A stretch of 64,000 nt of DNA from Symbiodinium microadriaticum (lineage: Eukaryota; Sar; Dinophyceae; Suessiales; Symbiodiniaceae), in contig LSRX01000427.1 in the NCBI GenBank assembly GCA_001939145.1, positions 237,966-301,965 on the forward strand, given 5' to 3'. A program made the position numbers and the translations under genes. Positions within the stretch are counted from its first letter, which is position 1; each line of letters opens with the position of its first letter. Of this stretch, positions 48,171-56,423 are shown piece after piece. The notes under the pieces are model-generated. The model did not search any database and was not told the DNA's origin. It saw only the letters and a program-made list of their open reading frames with translations.

Positions 48171-49961
48171 GTGTGTCTGTGTGTCTGTGTGTCTGTGTGT
48201 CTGTGTGTCTGTGTGTCTGTGTGTCTGTGTGTCTGTGTGTCTGTGTGTCTGTGTGTCTGTGTGTCTGTGTGTCTGTGTGTCTGTGTGTCTGTGTGTCTGT
48301 GTGTCTGTGTGTCTGTGTGTCTGTGTGTCTGTGTGTCTGTGTGTCTGTGTGTCTGTGTGTCTGTGTGTCTGTGTGTCTGTGTGTCTGTGTGTCTGTGTGT
48401 CTGTGTGTCTGTGTGTCTGTGTGTCTGTGTGTCTGTGTGTCTGTGTGTCTGTGTGTCTGTGTGTCTGTGTGTCTGTGTGTCTGTGTGTCTGTGTGTCTGT
48501 GTGTCTGTGTGTCTGTGTGTCTGTGTGTCTGTGTGTCTGTGTGTCTGTGTGTCTGTGTGTCTGTGTGTCTGTGTGTCTGTGTGTCTGTGTGTCTGTGTGT
48601 CTGTGTGTCTGTGTGTCTGTGTGTCTGTGTGTCTGTGTGTCTGTGTGTCTGTGTGTCTGTGTGTCTGTGTGTCTGTGTGTCTGTGTGTCTGTGTGTCTGT
48701 GTGTCTGTGTGTCTGTGTGTCTGTGTGTCTGTGTGTCTGTGTGTCTGTGTGTCTGTGTGTCTGTGTGTCTGTGTGTCTGTGTGTCTGTGTGTCTGTGTGT
48801 CTGTGTGTCTGTGTGTCTGTGTGTCTGTGTGTCTGTGTGTCTGTGTGTCTGTGTGTCTGTGTGTCTGTGTGTCTGTGTGTCTGTGTGTCTGTGTGTCTGT
48901 GTGTCTGTGTGTCTGTGTGTCTGTGTGTCTGTGTGTCTGTGTGTCTGTGTGTCTGTGTGTCTGTGTGTCTGTGTGTCTGTGTGTCTGTGTGTCTGTGTGT
49001 CTGTGTGTCTGTGTGTCTGTGTGTCTGTGTGTCTGTGTGTCTGTGTGTCTGTGTGTCTGTGTGTCTGTGTGTCTGTGTGTCTGTGTGTCTGTGTGTCTGT
49101 GTGTCTGTGTGTCTGTGTGTCTGTGTGTCTGTGTGTCTGTGTGTCTGTGTGTCTGTGTGTCTGTGTGTCTGTGTGTCTGTGTGTCTGTGTGTCTGTGTGT
49201 CTGTGTGTCTGTGTGTCTGTGTGTCTGTGTGTCTGTGTGTCTGTGTGTCTGTGTGTCTGTGTGTCTGTGTGTCTGTGTGTCTGTGTGTCTGTGTGTCTGT
49301 GTGTCTGTGTGTCTGTGTGTCTGTGTGTCTGTGTGTCTGTGTGTCTGTGTGTCTGTGTGTCTGTGTGTCTGTGTGTCTGTGTGTCTGTGTGTCTGTGTGT
49401 CTGTGTGTCTGTGTGTCTGTGTGTCTGTGTGTCTGTGTGTCTGTGTGTCTGTGTGTCTGTGTGTCTGTGTGTCTGTGTGTCTGTGTGTCTGTGTGTCTGT
49501 GTGTCTGTGTGTCTGTGTGTCTGTGTGTCTGTGTGTCTGTGTGTCTGTGTGTCTGTGTGTCTGTGTGTCTGTGTGTCTGTGTGTCTGTGTGTCTGTGTGT
49601 CTGTGTGTCTGTGTGTCTGTGTGTCTGTGTGTCTGTGTGTCTGTGTGTCTGTGTGTCTGTGTGTCTGTGTGTCTGTGTGTCTGTGTGTCTGTGTGTCTGT
49701 GTGTCTGTGTGTCTGTGTGTCTGTGTGTCTGTGTGTCTGTGTGTCTGTGTGTCTGTGTGTCTGTGTGTCTGTGTGTCTGTGTGTCTGTGTGTCTGTGTGT
49801 CTGTGTGTCTGTGTGTCTGTGTGTCTGTGTGTCTGTGTGTCTGTGTGTCTGTGTGTCTGTGTGTCTGTGTGTCTGTGTGTCTGTGTGTCTGTGTGTCTGT
49901 GTGTCTGTGTGTCTGTGTGTCTGTGTGTCTGTGTGTCTGTGTGTCTGTGTGTCTGTGTGTN
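48171..49961. repeat. Octanucleotide satellite (CTGTGTGT)n, about 1.8 kb
   Basis: About 220 nearly identical CTGTGTGT units with no visible interruption, ending at a single N (49961). The unit has no stop in any frame on either strand, so six-frame translation gives giant spurious ORFs of Cys-Val-Ser-Leu or His-Thr-Gln-Arg-Asp repeats. The N suggests an assembly join, so the real array may be longer. It separates minus-strand coding (left) from plus-strand coding (right). Confidence 0.97.
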
Positions 49962-50044
49962 GCTGGAAATCGGCTCAATTGGCGGCAAGCGCCCTTTGCA
50001 CGAGTGCTTTGCGTATTGCGCTTCCTTTTGTTGAAACCTACAGC

Positions 50045-51493
50045 ATGGATCGAGAACGCAGCCCACGCCGCTCCCAGTGGCGTTTGCCTACGCCCACACC
50101 ACCTCAGAGTTGGCAGGGAGGCAGGCCAGCGTATCCTGCGGTGCAACCGCAGAACTTACCGTGGCAGCCCAATCCACGTTTGGCTCAGATGCTATCAGCA
50201 CCAGTGGCCCCCCAACTTGCTGGAGCTCCACCGCCGCCACGAACCAGCGCACAAGCTGGTGGTCCCGTACATCAAAGCGCAGGTTCAGGCTACATTCGGC
50301 CAACATCCCCGCAAGGCACGCCGTCAGGACCGGGTATGCGCTCTTTCGGGCCCCTACTGCCTTCGGATTTTGTACAAAATCCTAACTTTCTGGATACACG
50401 CACAGTGGCAGGTGTCAGCTTGCCCCGATGGGTTCGCAGAACGGATTGGACAACCAAGAAGCAGATTGATCAATGTCCGACGCATGTGATTCCCCTACAT
50501 TGGGTGTTGTATCAAGGTTGGAACAGCTATTGGATCCGTCACATTGCTGAAGGCAAGCCTACTTTCTTTGCAGGTTTCCGGAGCATGGCGGAAACAGTGT
50601 TCTGTCACGCTCTCTTCTCGAAGCTTCGTGAAGAGTCTATTGATCTTGATGAACTTGGAATGATGATTTCAGGAGGTCGTGCTCATCAAGGAAGTCCAAT
50701 TACTAACGATGTGAAGTTGCAGGCGTCACAGGAATTGGCTGGAAAAGTGGTTGAGTTCATGCTTGGTCTTTATCCGCAGGATGCTCCAGATCCGAAGGTC
50801 GCAGATCTCGAGAGTCAGGTGCATATGTTGCAGCAACAGCTTGCCAGATTTGAGCAAAGCCCTGCACCTTCGACCGCCCGGGAACCTACTACTGCTGCAA
50901 GTGCAACCCCCTCCCCGGTTCCTGCTAATGCCGGTTTGTCTTCGCTGCCCATCAACGCGGACTCTCCCCCTCCGCCCCCCCGGGATGATATTTCATCGTC
51001 GAAGGCGCCTGACGGATCCACACGGCTTGTTAAACCGGACACCAGGTCTTCGCTCCTTCAAGCGTTTGAGAAAGGAAAGGCCCAAGAGCATGCCAACGCT
51101 AAGGTAGTCGAGCCTGAGGAATCCACAGACCCGGCGTCGTCATCTGGAGTTCCAGCCAAGGCAGAGTACGGGACCGCCTCACATGTTGCATCAGTTGTGA
51201 ATTTCCCGGACGACAGCAAGAAGTCCTTCATGACGCGGCAATGGAAAACATGTCGCAACGACCGTGAGGTGACTACTTGGATCGAGTCAATCACACTTTC
51301 CAAAGCAAACAGGAAGAAGTTGGTGACGTGGTCGGCTCACGTCCAAAAGTGGCATGATGATCTCCCGGCCAGTGAACAAGCTTCTCTTGATCAGACGGTG
51401 GCCAATTGGGGTGTCCCCATCAGAGACGTCGCTAAGCTCAAGGCCGGGTCACTACTTCGCATCCTTGCGGTTGCCACAATTCTCATCGCTTGA
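50045..51493 (+). CDS. ORF1, gag-like protein of a Penelope-like element (482 aa)
   Basis: The ATG at 50045 follows TTTTGTTGAAACCTACAGC, a pyrimidine-rich tract with an AG, and is the first ATG after the satellite. Residues 1-110 are Pro/Gln/Arg-rich and probably disordered (MDRERSPRRSQW). A folded part at about 115-235 contains LPRWVRRTDWTTKKQID and WNSYWIRHIAEGKPTF. A coiled coil follows at about 248-272 (VADLESQVHMLQQQLARFEQ), then a Pro/Ser linker, then a C-terminal charged helical part (VTTWIESITLSKANRKKL). No zinc knuckle is seen. Position and layout suggest a nucleic-acid-binding or multimerising ORF1. It ends in TGA CTAG with the same frame open beyond for 950 codons, so it is probably also made as a fusion to ORF2 by readthrough. 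The element assignment rests on the neighbour. Confidence 0.6.
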   Translation: MDRERSPRRSQWRLPTPTPPQSWQGGRPAYPAVQPQNLPWQPNPRLAQMLSAPVAPQLAGAPPPPRTSAQAGGPVHQSAGSGYIRPTSPQGTPSGPGMRSFGPLLPSDFVQNPNFLDTRTVAGVSLPRWVRRTDWTTKKQIDQCPTHVIPLHWVLYQGWNSYWIRHIAEGKPTFFAGFRSMAETVFCHALFSKLREESIDLDELGMMISGGRAHQGSPITNDVKLQASQELAGKVVEFMLGLYPQDAPDPKVADLESQVHMLQQQLARFEQSPAPSTAREPTTAASATPSPVPANAGLSSLPINADSPPPPPRDDISSSKAPDGSTRLVKPDTRSSLLQAFEKGKAQEHANAKVVEPEESTDPASSSGVPAKAEYGTASHVASVVNFPDDSKKSFMTRQWKTCRNDREVTTWIESITLSKANRKKLVTWSAHVQKWHDDLPASEQASLDQTVANWGVPIRDVAKLKAGSLLRILAVATILIA

Positions 51494-51497
51494 CTAG
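51491..51497 (+). promoter_or_regulatory. Putative stop-codon readthrough site, UGA CUAG
   Basis: ORF1 stops at TGA 51491-51493, followed directly by CTAG. UGA CUAG is the best characterised leaky-stop context in eukaryotes. The frame stays open on both sides: ORF1 upstream, then 950 sense codons to TAA at 54344. TGA ends several nearby ORFs (57594, 59327 and 62273 starts), so it is not a reassigned codon here. Confidence 0.6.
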
Positions 51498-54346
51498 ATG
51501 ACATTCTGCTACAGCGTGACAGATTTCGTACAACACATCCATCGAAAGGATGGTGGCACACTCACCGAGGCAGCTTGGAGCTGCTACGGAATGCGCACTT
51601 GTTTTTCCAAGGCTTGTACGAAAACCCAACCATGCTGGGGCACAAGATGATGGATGTTGTCATCTGGGCGAGGGGTAAGTTTCTTTTGTTGGCTTGTGAC
51701 TTAGGAATTGTACAGTCATCCCTTCTGTCACGCCTTCGCATCCGCAGCTCCCAGTACACCTGGGCCTTTTTTCAATCCAAGTCAGTGGTCTATTGTCGAC
51801 TTTTTCTCCAACCAGAACTCAAGGCATATTTGTACGTTGGTTCGACAGCTCAAACACTGAGCGATCGTGAAAGAACAAGATGGGGGAAGTTCAAGCAGAT
51901 TCGTGCAGGCAAGGCCGTGCATGGTGAATTGAGCCTTTTTTGGTACCATCGGCGTGCCAACTATCATATGGCGATCCCTATGGTCATTCTTCATGTGCCA
52001 CGCGCAGATTGTTTGCACACTATCGAGCAGACGTTCATCAACTTATTGCAGCCTTTTTTGAACGCTCCATGGGTGAGGGCATTGGTTCGAGCCAAGCACG
52101 CCAACATTGCATCTTCGGATCCTGTCAGGTGTGTGCGCAGGTATGTTACGTCGTGGAGACAGTTTCGACGCTTTCGACGGCGGAATCTCACACTTGCTGG
52201 TCTGGCACCCTCTGTATTCCGCTCCGAAAACGTGGTGCAGTCGATTGTGTATTGTTACCAGATTCTATTTGACCTTGCTTCTGACAGTCTTCAATCCTTT
52301 CTCGCACAAAAGTTCCTCCGGAGCAGTCAGGTTGATGCTGACATGATATACCGACTTTATCGGATGGCCACCCACCTTGGCGACCCCTTCTACGAGACCA
52401 GCTGTCGATCCAAATTGAATCAGGTCCTGGAGTTTAGGTCCATGCGAGTCCCTGGCGTTTGTCGTCCACTCTCCATCCCTTTTCTGTTGCCTGAGCGTGT
52501 ATTCACACGACGTGTTCGACGTCTACTTGGAGATATTCTGGAGGTCTCCACTCACAAGCTGTTGCCGTATCATGTTCCTTCTACATCTTTGGTGGCCAAA
52601 AGCCACCCTAAGATCAAGGACATCTTGTTCTCGCATAAGAAGATCTTGATGCAGTGGGACCCCAAGATTACGCCAGACCAAGCTGGCATCCGGTGCTGTT
52701 GCGCACAGATCCTAAAGGATCACCCTCGATTGACAGTGGCACAGGGTCATATTGCATCTTCAGCTACGCTTCTTTCCTTATCGGATGATCTACGTTGCAT
52801 TGCACAATCCAGTTGCAACAACACTGTGTTCATGGATGCGAAAGCCCATTGGAGTTGCTTTCGAACCACAGTCTATGAATGGATCGAACATCATGACCTT
52901 GTCAGATATGATGAAAAAGAGGTTCGCGCAGTATGGGAAAGATTGTGGCGAGAACACGAACAAGCGCTGGAAGGTCATTGGACAGTCACGCAAATCAATC
53001 GCCTTAAGTCTCATTCCAAGGGGCTCATTTGGCACGTACGAGACCACGAGGGCGCTCATAGCCATGTTTTCTGTCCGGTCAAGTACTGGATGATGCTACA
53101 GAACACCTTTACAGCTGATTCCATCTTTCTTCCGGTCGAACTAAGTGTGCCGGCCGTCATGACGCAGATGGAGCAAGCTGTCCCGGAGCACATCTTGAGT
53201 GCTTTTCCGTTCAAATTCTCCTCACGTAAATCCAAAGTGTCGTGGGCATACATTTTGCCCAAGTTCAAGAAGGACTGGAAGGCAGGTCGACCGATTGTTA
53301 GTTTTTCGGCTCATCCAGCTCGTCAGTTTCTCGTCGTCATGGCCAGGGTGACGGAGATGCTTGTTGCAGAGGTGTGTCCCCACACACGACCATACAACGA
53401 CGCTATTATGCTCTGGCAAGCTATCCATCAGTTGTTTGGGCAGACAGATTCGCCTACACTGTCGGCACCTGACCCTCTGGCCCTGCACAATCAGGACCTT
53501 TCAGGTTTCTTCGTCAGCATCCCGGTCGAGCGGTTCATGATCACATTCCGTCTGCTATTGACCAAGTTTTATGGCTGTGCAGATGAGGATTTGGAGAACA
53601 TTTTGAACAATGCCACCATCACCGTTGACTTGACCAATGATCTGTCGGTCATGAAAACTACACGAGGTCGACATTGCTTGATTCATGACAAGCATATTGC
53701 CGTTCCTATGCGACTATTTCTTGAGGCGGTAAGGGTATCGTTCAAATTCACATTGTTTACAGTTGGTGGACAAACTATTCAGCAGCTCCGCGGCGCACCC
53801 ATGGGGAGTCATTTCTCCCCTGCTGCATGTCATGCTGTTGTCAGCTTGTATGAACACATGTATTTTGGACATTGTCTGTTGCAATCTGCTCGAATGCCCA
53901 CCTTTGGCTTGGTGGTCAGGTATGTGGACAATCGCTTGGCCTTGCTACATCCTAGCTGCGACAAGCAGTCGGTTATACGAGCATTCTTGCATCCGGACGT
54001 CTATATTCCACCCATTGTGTTGGAATACGAGGATGGCAACATATTTCTCGGCTTTGATATTGACCCTGTTACTCGCACGGTTTCATATGTTCAGCCAGAC
54101 GCCTCCTGGAAGTTCCTACATAAAAAGTCCGCGGCCAACACTCGAACGCTTCTTAGCAGCTTTCGTTCTCGGGCTCATTTAATCACGCGGGCATCCTGGC
54201 CTCAAGAGCAGCGGGACCGTGATCTTCGTCTTCTACAACAGGCATACGTGAACCAGGATTATGATGAACATCTGCTTTCACCCATCTTGAAGCATATTCG
54301 ATTTCAAGCTGATTTTCGATGTTCTTCACAGTCGAACCAGGGCTAA
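51494..54346 (+). CDS. ORF2: GIY-YIG-like nuclease plus Penelope-like reverse transcriptase
   Basis: Open for 950 codons in the frame of ORF1. If not made by readthrough, the first in-frame ATG is at 51632. An N-terminal GIY-YIG-like domain spans about 51780-52060: VVYCRLF, then AYLYVGSTAQTLSDRERTRW with conserved Arg, and a Glu in TIEQTF. A linker of about 400 residues follows, then the reverse transcriptase: YILPKFKK and RPIVSF (about 53250-53305), motif A DLSGFFVSIP (Asp at 53495), motif B QLRGAPMGSHFSP (about 53780-53820), motif C VRYVDNRLAL (YVDN at 53921-53932) and FLGFDIDP (about 54046). PKxxK..RPIVS, GAPMGS and D-x-x-x-F/Y-x-x-IP are typical of Penelope-like RTs. The nuclease lies before the RT, the permuted order described for the Chlamys/Naiad type. 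The second Asp of YVDD is Asn. No introns are needed. Expected role: copy-and-insert retrotransposition. Confidence 0.85.
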   Translation, partial: LDDILLQRDRFRTTHPSKGWWHTHRGSLELLRNAHLFFQGLYENPTMLGHKMMDVVIWARGKFLLLACDLGIVQSSLLSRLRIRSSQYTWAFFQSKSVVYCRLFLQPELKAYLYVGSTAQTLSDRERTRWGKFKQIRAGKAVHGELSLFWYHRRANYHMAIPMVILHVPRADCLHTIEQTFINLLQPFLNAPWVRALVRAKHANIASSDPVRCVRRYVTSWRQFRRFRRRNLTLAGLAPSVFRSENVVQSIVYCYQILFDLASDSLQSFLAQKFLRSSQVDADMIYRLYRMATHLGDPFYETSCRSKLNQVLEFRSMRVPGVCRPLSIPFLLPERVFTRRVRRLLGDILEVSTHKLLPYHVPSTSLVAKSHPKIKDILFSHKKILMQWDPKITPDQAGIRCCCAQILKDHPRLTVAQGHIASSATLLSLSDDLRCIAQSSCNNTVFMDAKAHWSCFRTTVYEWIEHHDLVRYDEKEVRAVWERLWREHEQALEGHWTVTQINRLKSHSKGLIWHVRDHEGAHSHVFCPVKYWMMLQNTFTADSIFLPVELSVPAVMTQMEQAVPEHILSAFPFKFSSRKSKVSWAYILPKFKKDWKAGRPIVSFSAHPARQFLVVMARVTEMLVAEVCPHTRPYNDAIMLWQAIHQLFGQTDSPTLSAPDPLALHNQDLSGFFVSIPVERFMITFRLLLTKFYGCADEDLENILNNATITVDLTNDLSVMKTTRGRHCLIHDKHIAVPMRLFLEAVRVSFKFTLFTVGGQTIQQLRGAPMGSHFSPAACHAVVSLYEHMYFGHCLLQSARMPTFGLVVRYVDNRLALLHPSCDKQSVIRAFLHPDVYIPPIVLEYEDGNIFLGFDIDPVTRTVSYVQPDASWKFLHKKSAANTRTLLSSFRSRAHLITRASWPQEQRDRDLRLLQQAYVNQDYDEHLLSPILKHIRFQADFRCSSQSNQG

Positions 54347-54488
54347 GAAAGAGCGACACCTTTGGCTGTGCTGTGTCCTGTTGCATTGAATCTCAAACTT
54401 GTCTCCAACATGCATCCTTGTGAAGCCGTGCTCGAGCATCTGTCAAGTTGGTGTGAATCAGCTTTACTCTGGGTTCTCTTTCGGTGCC
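54347..54488 (+). other. Spacer after ORF2
   Basis: 142 bp without an ORF, ending TTACTCTGGGTTCTCTTTCG before the next ATG, a pyrimidine-rich lead as in the other spacers of the island. Confidence 0.4.
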
Positions 54489-54764
54489 ATGGCTGCAAAC
54501 CAGGAAGAGGCCATGAATCTCTTTCCCAAGTCATCTGGTCCCCCCGGGCCCCCCAGCTCCTCCACGGAGGTGTATATTCGCAGGCGCGTTGCACATGAAG
54601 TCAACCGTGCCCTCTCCAATCCCGGCCAGCTCCCAGACTGGGCGGTTGCTAATCCCGCCGCGCCTGGGTCTTTCCCTCCCCCGCCACGCACCCCCGCTCT
54701 GCCCTCGGAAGGCCACTCGGACAGAGCCCCTCTCCCTCGTGCCCCACCTCCTTTTCCTACCTGA
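54489..54764 (+). CDS. Proline-rich ORF (91 aa), possibly N-terminus of next ORF
   Basis: The ATG at 54489 has GTGCCATGG context. The protein starts MAANQEEAMNLFPKSSGPPG, has a helical stretch (STEVYIRRRVAHEVNRALSN) and ends in a Pro-rich tail. It stops 56 bp before the ATG of the 433-aa ORF in another frame. That frame is open upstream of its ATG (TASIQIHNEE just before MANRMLERIQ), so the two may have been one protein split by an indel or joined by frameshifting. Function is unknown. Confidence 0.5.
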   Translation: MAANQEEAMNLFPKSSGPPGPPSSSTEVYIRRRVAHEVNRALSNPGQLPDWAVANPAAPGSFPPPPRTPALPSEGHSDRAPLPRAPPPFPT

Positions 54765-54820
54765 CCCTGTCGGCTGGACAAGGAACGAATACGGCGAGTA
54801 TTCAGATTCATAACGAAGAG

Positions 54821-56122
54821 ATGGCCAACCGCATGTTGGAGCGCATTCAAGATTCGTGGACCGGCCGATCTACCGGTCGTTCCCGCAGTCCCCCGGTCCA
54901 CCCTGGCTCCCCACTTCCAAGACGACGTCAAGCTCTTGCGGATGAACCAGCCACCTCTGCGGATCTGGCGGTGTTGCAGGCCGGACAACGCACATTTGAC
55001 TATCCGGAAGGACCGATGCTTCCCGAACCGTCCCGTGACTGGATCAAGGTTACAACTGAAGACTACACCGAACTGTGGGTTCGGTTTCACCCGGTTCCGG
55101 AACATCAAAGGGGCAGGTTCGATCATCAGCATGCGGTCTGGGCGCAGTTCTATTGCACAAGAATTGTTGCCAGCATGGAGTTGTATGGTTTTGATCCTAC
55201 GGATGACGCAAAGGAAAAGAAGCCGCAGTGGAAGCTATTCGAAAAGCTTATTCTCCACTACAGGGCCCCCGTCATCCAAGACCAAAGCCGCATTCGAGCG
55301 GCGGTGGAGTTGACCAGCGATCAGTGCCCGGTGCTCAATGCCGGCCCCTTTAGTGCGCAAGAACGGTGGCTCGCCACACTGCTGGCCGGGGCGGATGCCA
55401 ATGCACGCTATGCTTGGTCCGATGAAGCTCAGGCTTTGCGCATGGGGTATGTTCCAATCCAACAGGTCAAAAGCCTCGCCAGATCGTTGTCGGCTGTTCA
55501 AAGGTTGAAACCTTTTACTCGGGAAGACATGTTGGCCGGCCGGGGAGCATATTGGCTGTTCCCCGCTGGTACTGATCAGTTCCAAGGATTCAATGATTCC
55601 GGGGGCTATGAAGCTCCGGTTGGTATCTTTCTTATTTTGGGCACTACACTGCCAGATGACCCCAACACTTGCTACAGTGTGCCTTTTGTGCACAATACGG
55701 TATGCCAAGATTTATCGTCAATCATTGACCAAAGAATGATCCGGCCGAGCTACTATGACCGAGGAGACAAAACATGGCCGCCGTCGTTGGGATTCTACGG
55801 CCGCATGGTGCATCCCACCTCCGCGATTCGCCAGCCCGTGCTTGATGGCTCGCAACCAGATCATTTGTATGCTATGACGTCGTCGATGCACACTGCTCGC
55901 CGGTACGGAGGGAAAGAATCCGATACAAGAACAGTGGCAGCAATCGGATGGACGCTTGTTCGCCAACACAAGCACGCCAAGGTTGCACATTCGTCCGATC
56001 CAGTCTTCGGCCACATGTTCGACTTGGTTCATGGCACGGATGGCAGATGGCTTTTAATTTTCCGTAGCTCACGCAGTATTCTGACCGGCGCAGCCACATT
56101 TTGGTCAAGTTGGCAAGCCTAA
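54821..56122 (+). CDS. Hypothetical protein of the retroelement island (433 aa)
   Basis: Begins MANRMLERIQDSWTGRSTGR, with an Arg/Ser/Pro-rich N-terminus and a folded region from about residue 65 (WIKVTTEDYTELWVRFHPVP). The second half contains GRGAYWLFPAG, FYGRMVHPTSAI, HLYAMTSSMHTARRYGGKES and GWTLVRQHKH. The H-x-T...Y-x-x-x-S...A-x-x-Y-G-G pattern faintly recalls the ADP-ribosyltransferase/Tpt1 fold, but no active-site set can be confirmed, so I leave it unassigned. It lies between the RT and the dioxygenase on the same strand with a 301-bp spacer after it. The reading frame is intact and intronless, which argues for recent function. Confidence 0.65.
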   Translation: MANRMLERIQDSWTGRSTGRSRSPPVHPGSPLPRRRQALADEPATSADLAVLQAGQRTFDYPEGPMLPEPSRDWIKVTTEDYTELWVRFHPVPEHQRGRFDHQHAVWAQFYCTRIVASMELYGFDPTDDAKEKKPQWKLFEKLILHYRAPVIQDQSRIRAAVELTSDQCPVLNAGPFSAQERWLATLLAGADANARYAWSDEAQALRMGYVPIQQVKSLARSLSAVQRLKPFTREDMLAGRGAYWLFPAGTDQFQGFNDSGGYEAPVGIFLILGTTLPDDPNTCYSVPFVHNTVCQDLSSIIDQRMIRPSYYDRGDKTWPPSLGFYGRMVHPTSAIRQPVLDGSQPDHLYAMTSSMHTARRYGGKESDTRTVAAIGWTLVRQHKHAKVAHSSDPVFGHMFDLVHGTDGRWLLIFRSSRSILTGAATFWSSWQA

Positions 56123-56423
56123 AGGTCATCGCACGTTCTGATGCTTTTCCATGCCCTCATGTTTTACATGTAAACTCTTTATTCGGTTAGTTGAGTCTCT
56201 GATCACAAGTGCATGTTGTCTTGCCAGTGACCAAAGTCTCGGGCCCTTCTCACGTTTTGAGCGCTTCATGCTCCGATGAGTGGTGATCCTCTTCCGAAAA
56301 TATTGTGCTGCTCGCTTAGACTTGTGCCATCAAAGTTGCTCGGTGCCGACCTTGCTCTGAGATGTTCTTTTATGCACGTCGATGTGAATGTTTGCCGGTC
56401 TTTGCAGTTTTCAGGCTCGTAAC
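56123..56423 (+). other. Spacer with pyrimidine-rich tract
   Basis: 301 bp without a supported ORF. It ends CGGTCTTTGCAGTTTTCAGG CTCGTAAC before the ATG at 56424, so one or two good AG acceptors lie just upstream of the start. That fits trans-splicing of a leader onto the downstream ORF. Confidence 0.4.

Noticed and set aside
47894..51493. Giant ORFs of 600-1161 codons through the octanucleotide repeat on both strands
   Set aside because: The 8-bp unit has no stop in any frame, so openness is a composition artefact. Only the part from ATG 50045 has protein-like sequence.
51675..51715. 41-nt GT-AG intron (GGTAAGT...TACAG) inside ORF2
   Set aside because: Removing 41 bases would break the long frame that continues into the GIY-YIG-like and RT domains. 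The unspliced frame is better.
53930..53932. YVDN taken as proof of a dead reverse transcriptase
   Set aside because: The frame and all other motifs are intact and the metal-binding first Asp is kept, so a natural variant is as likely.
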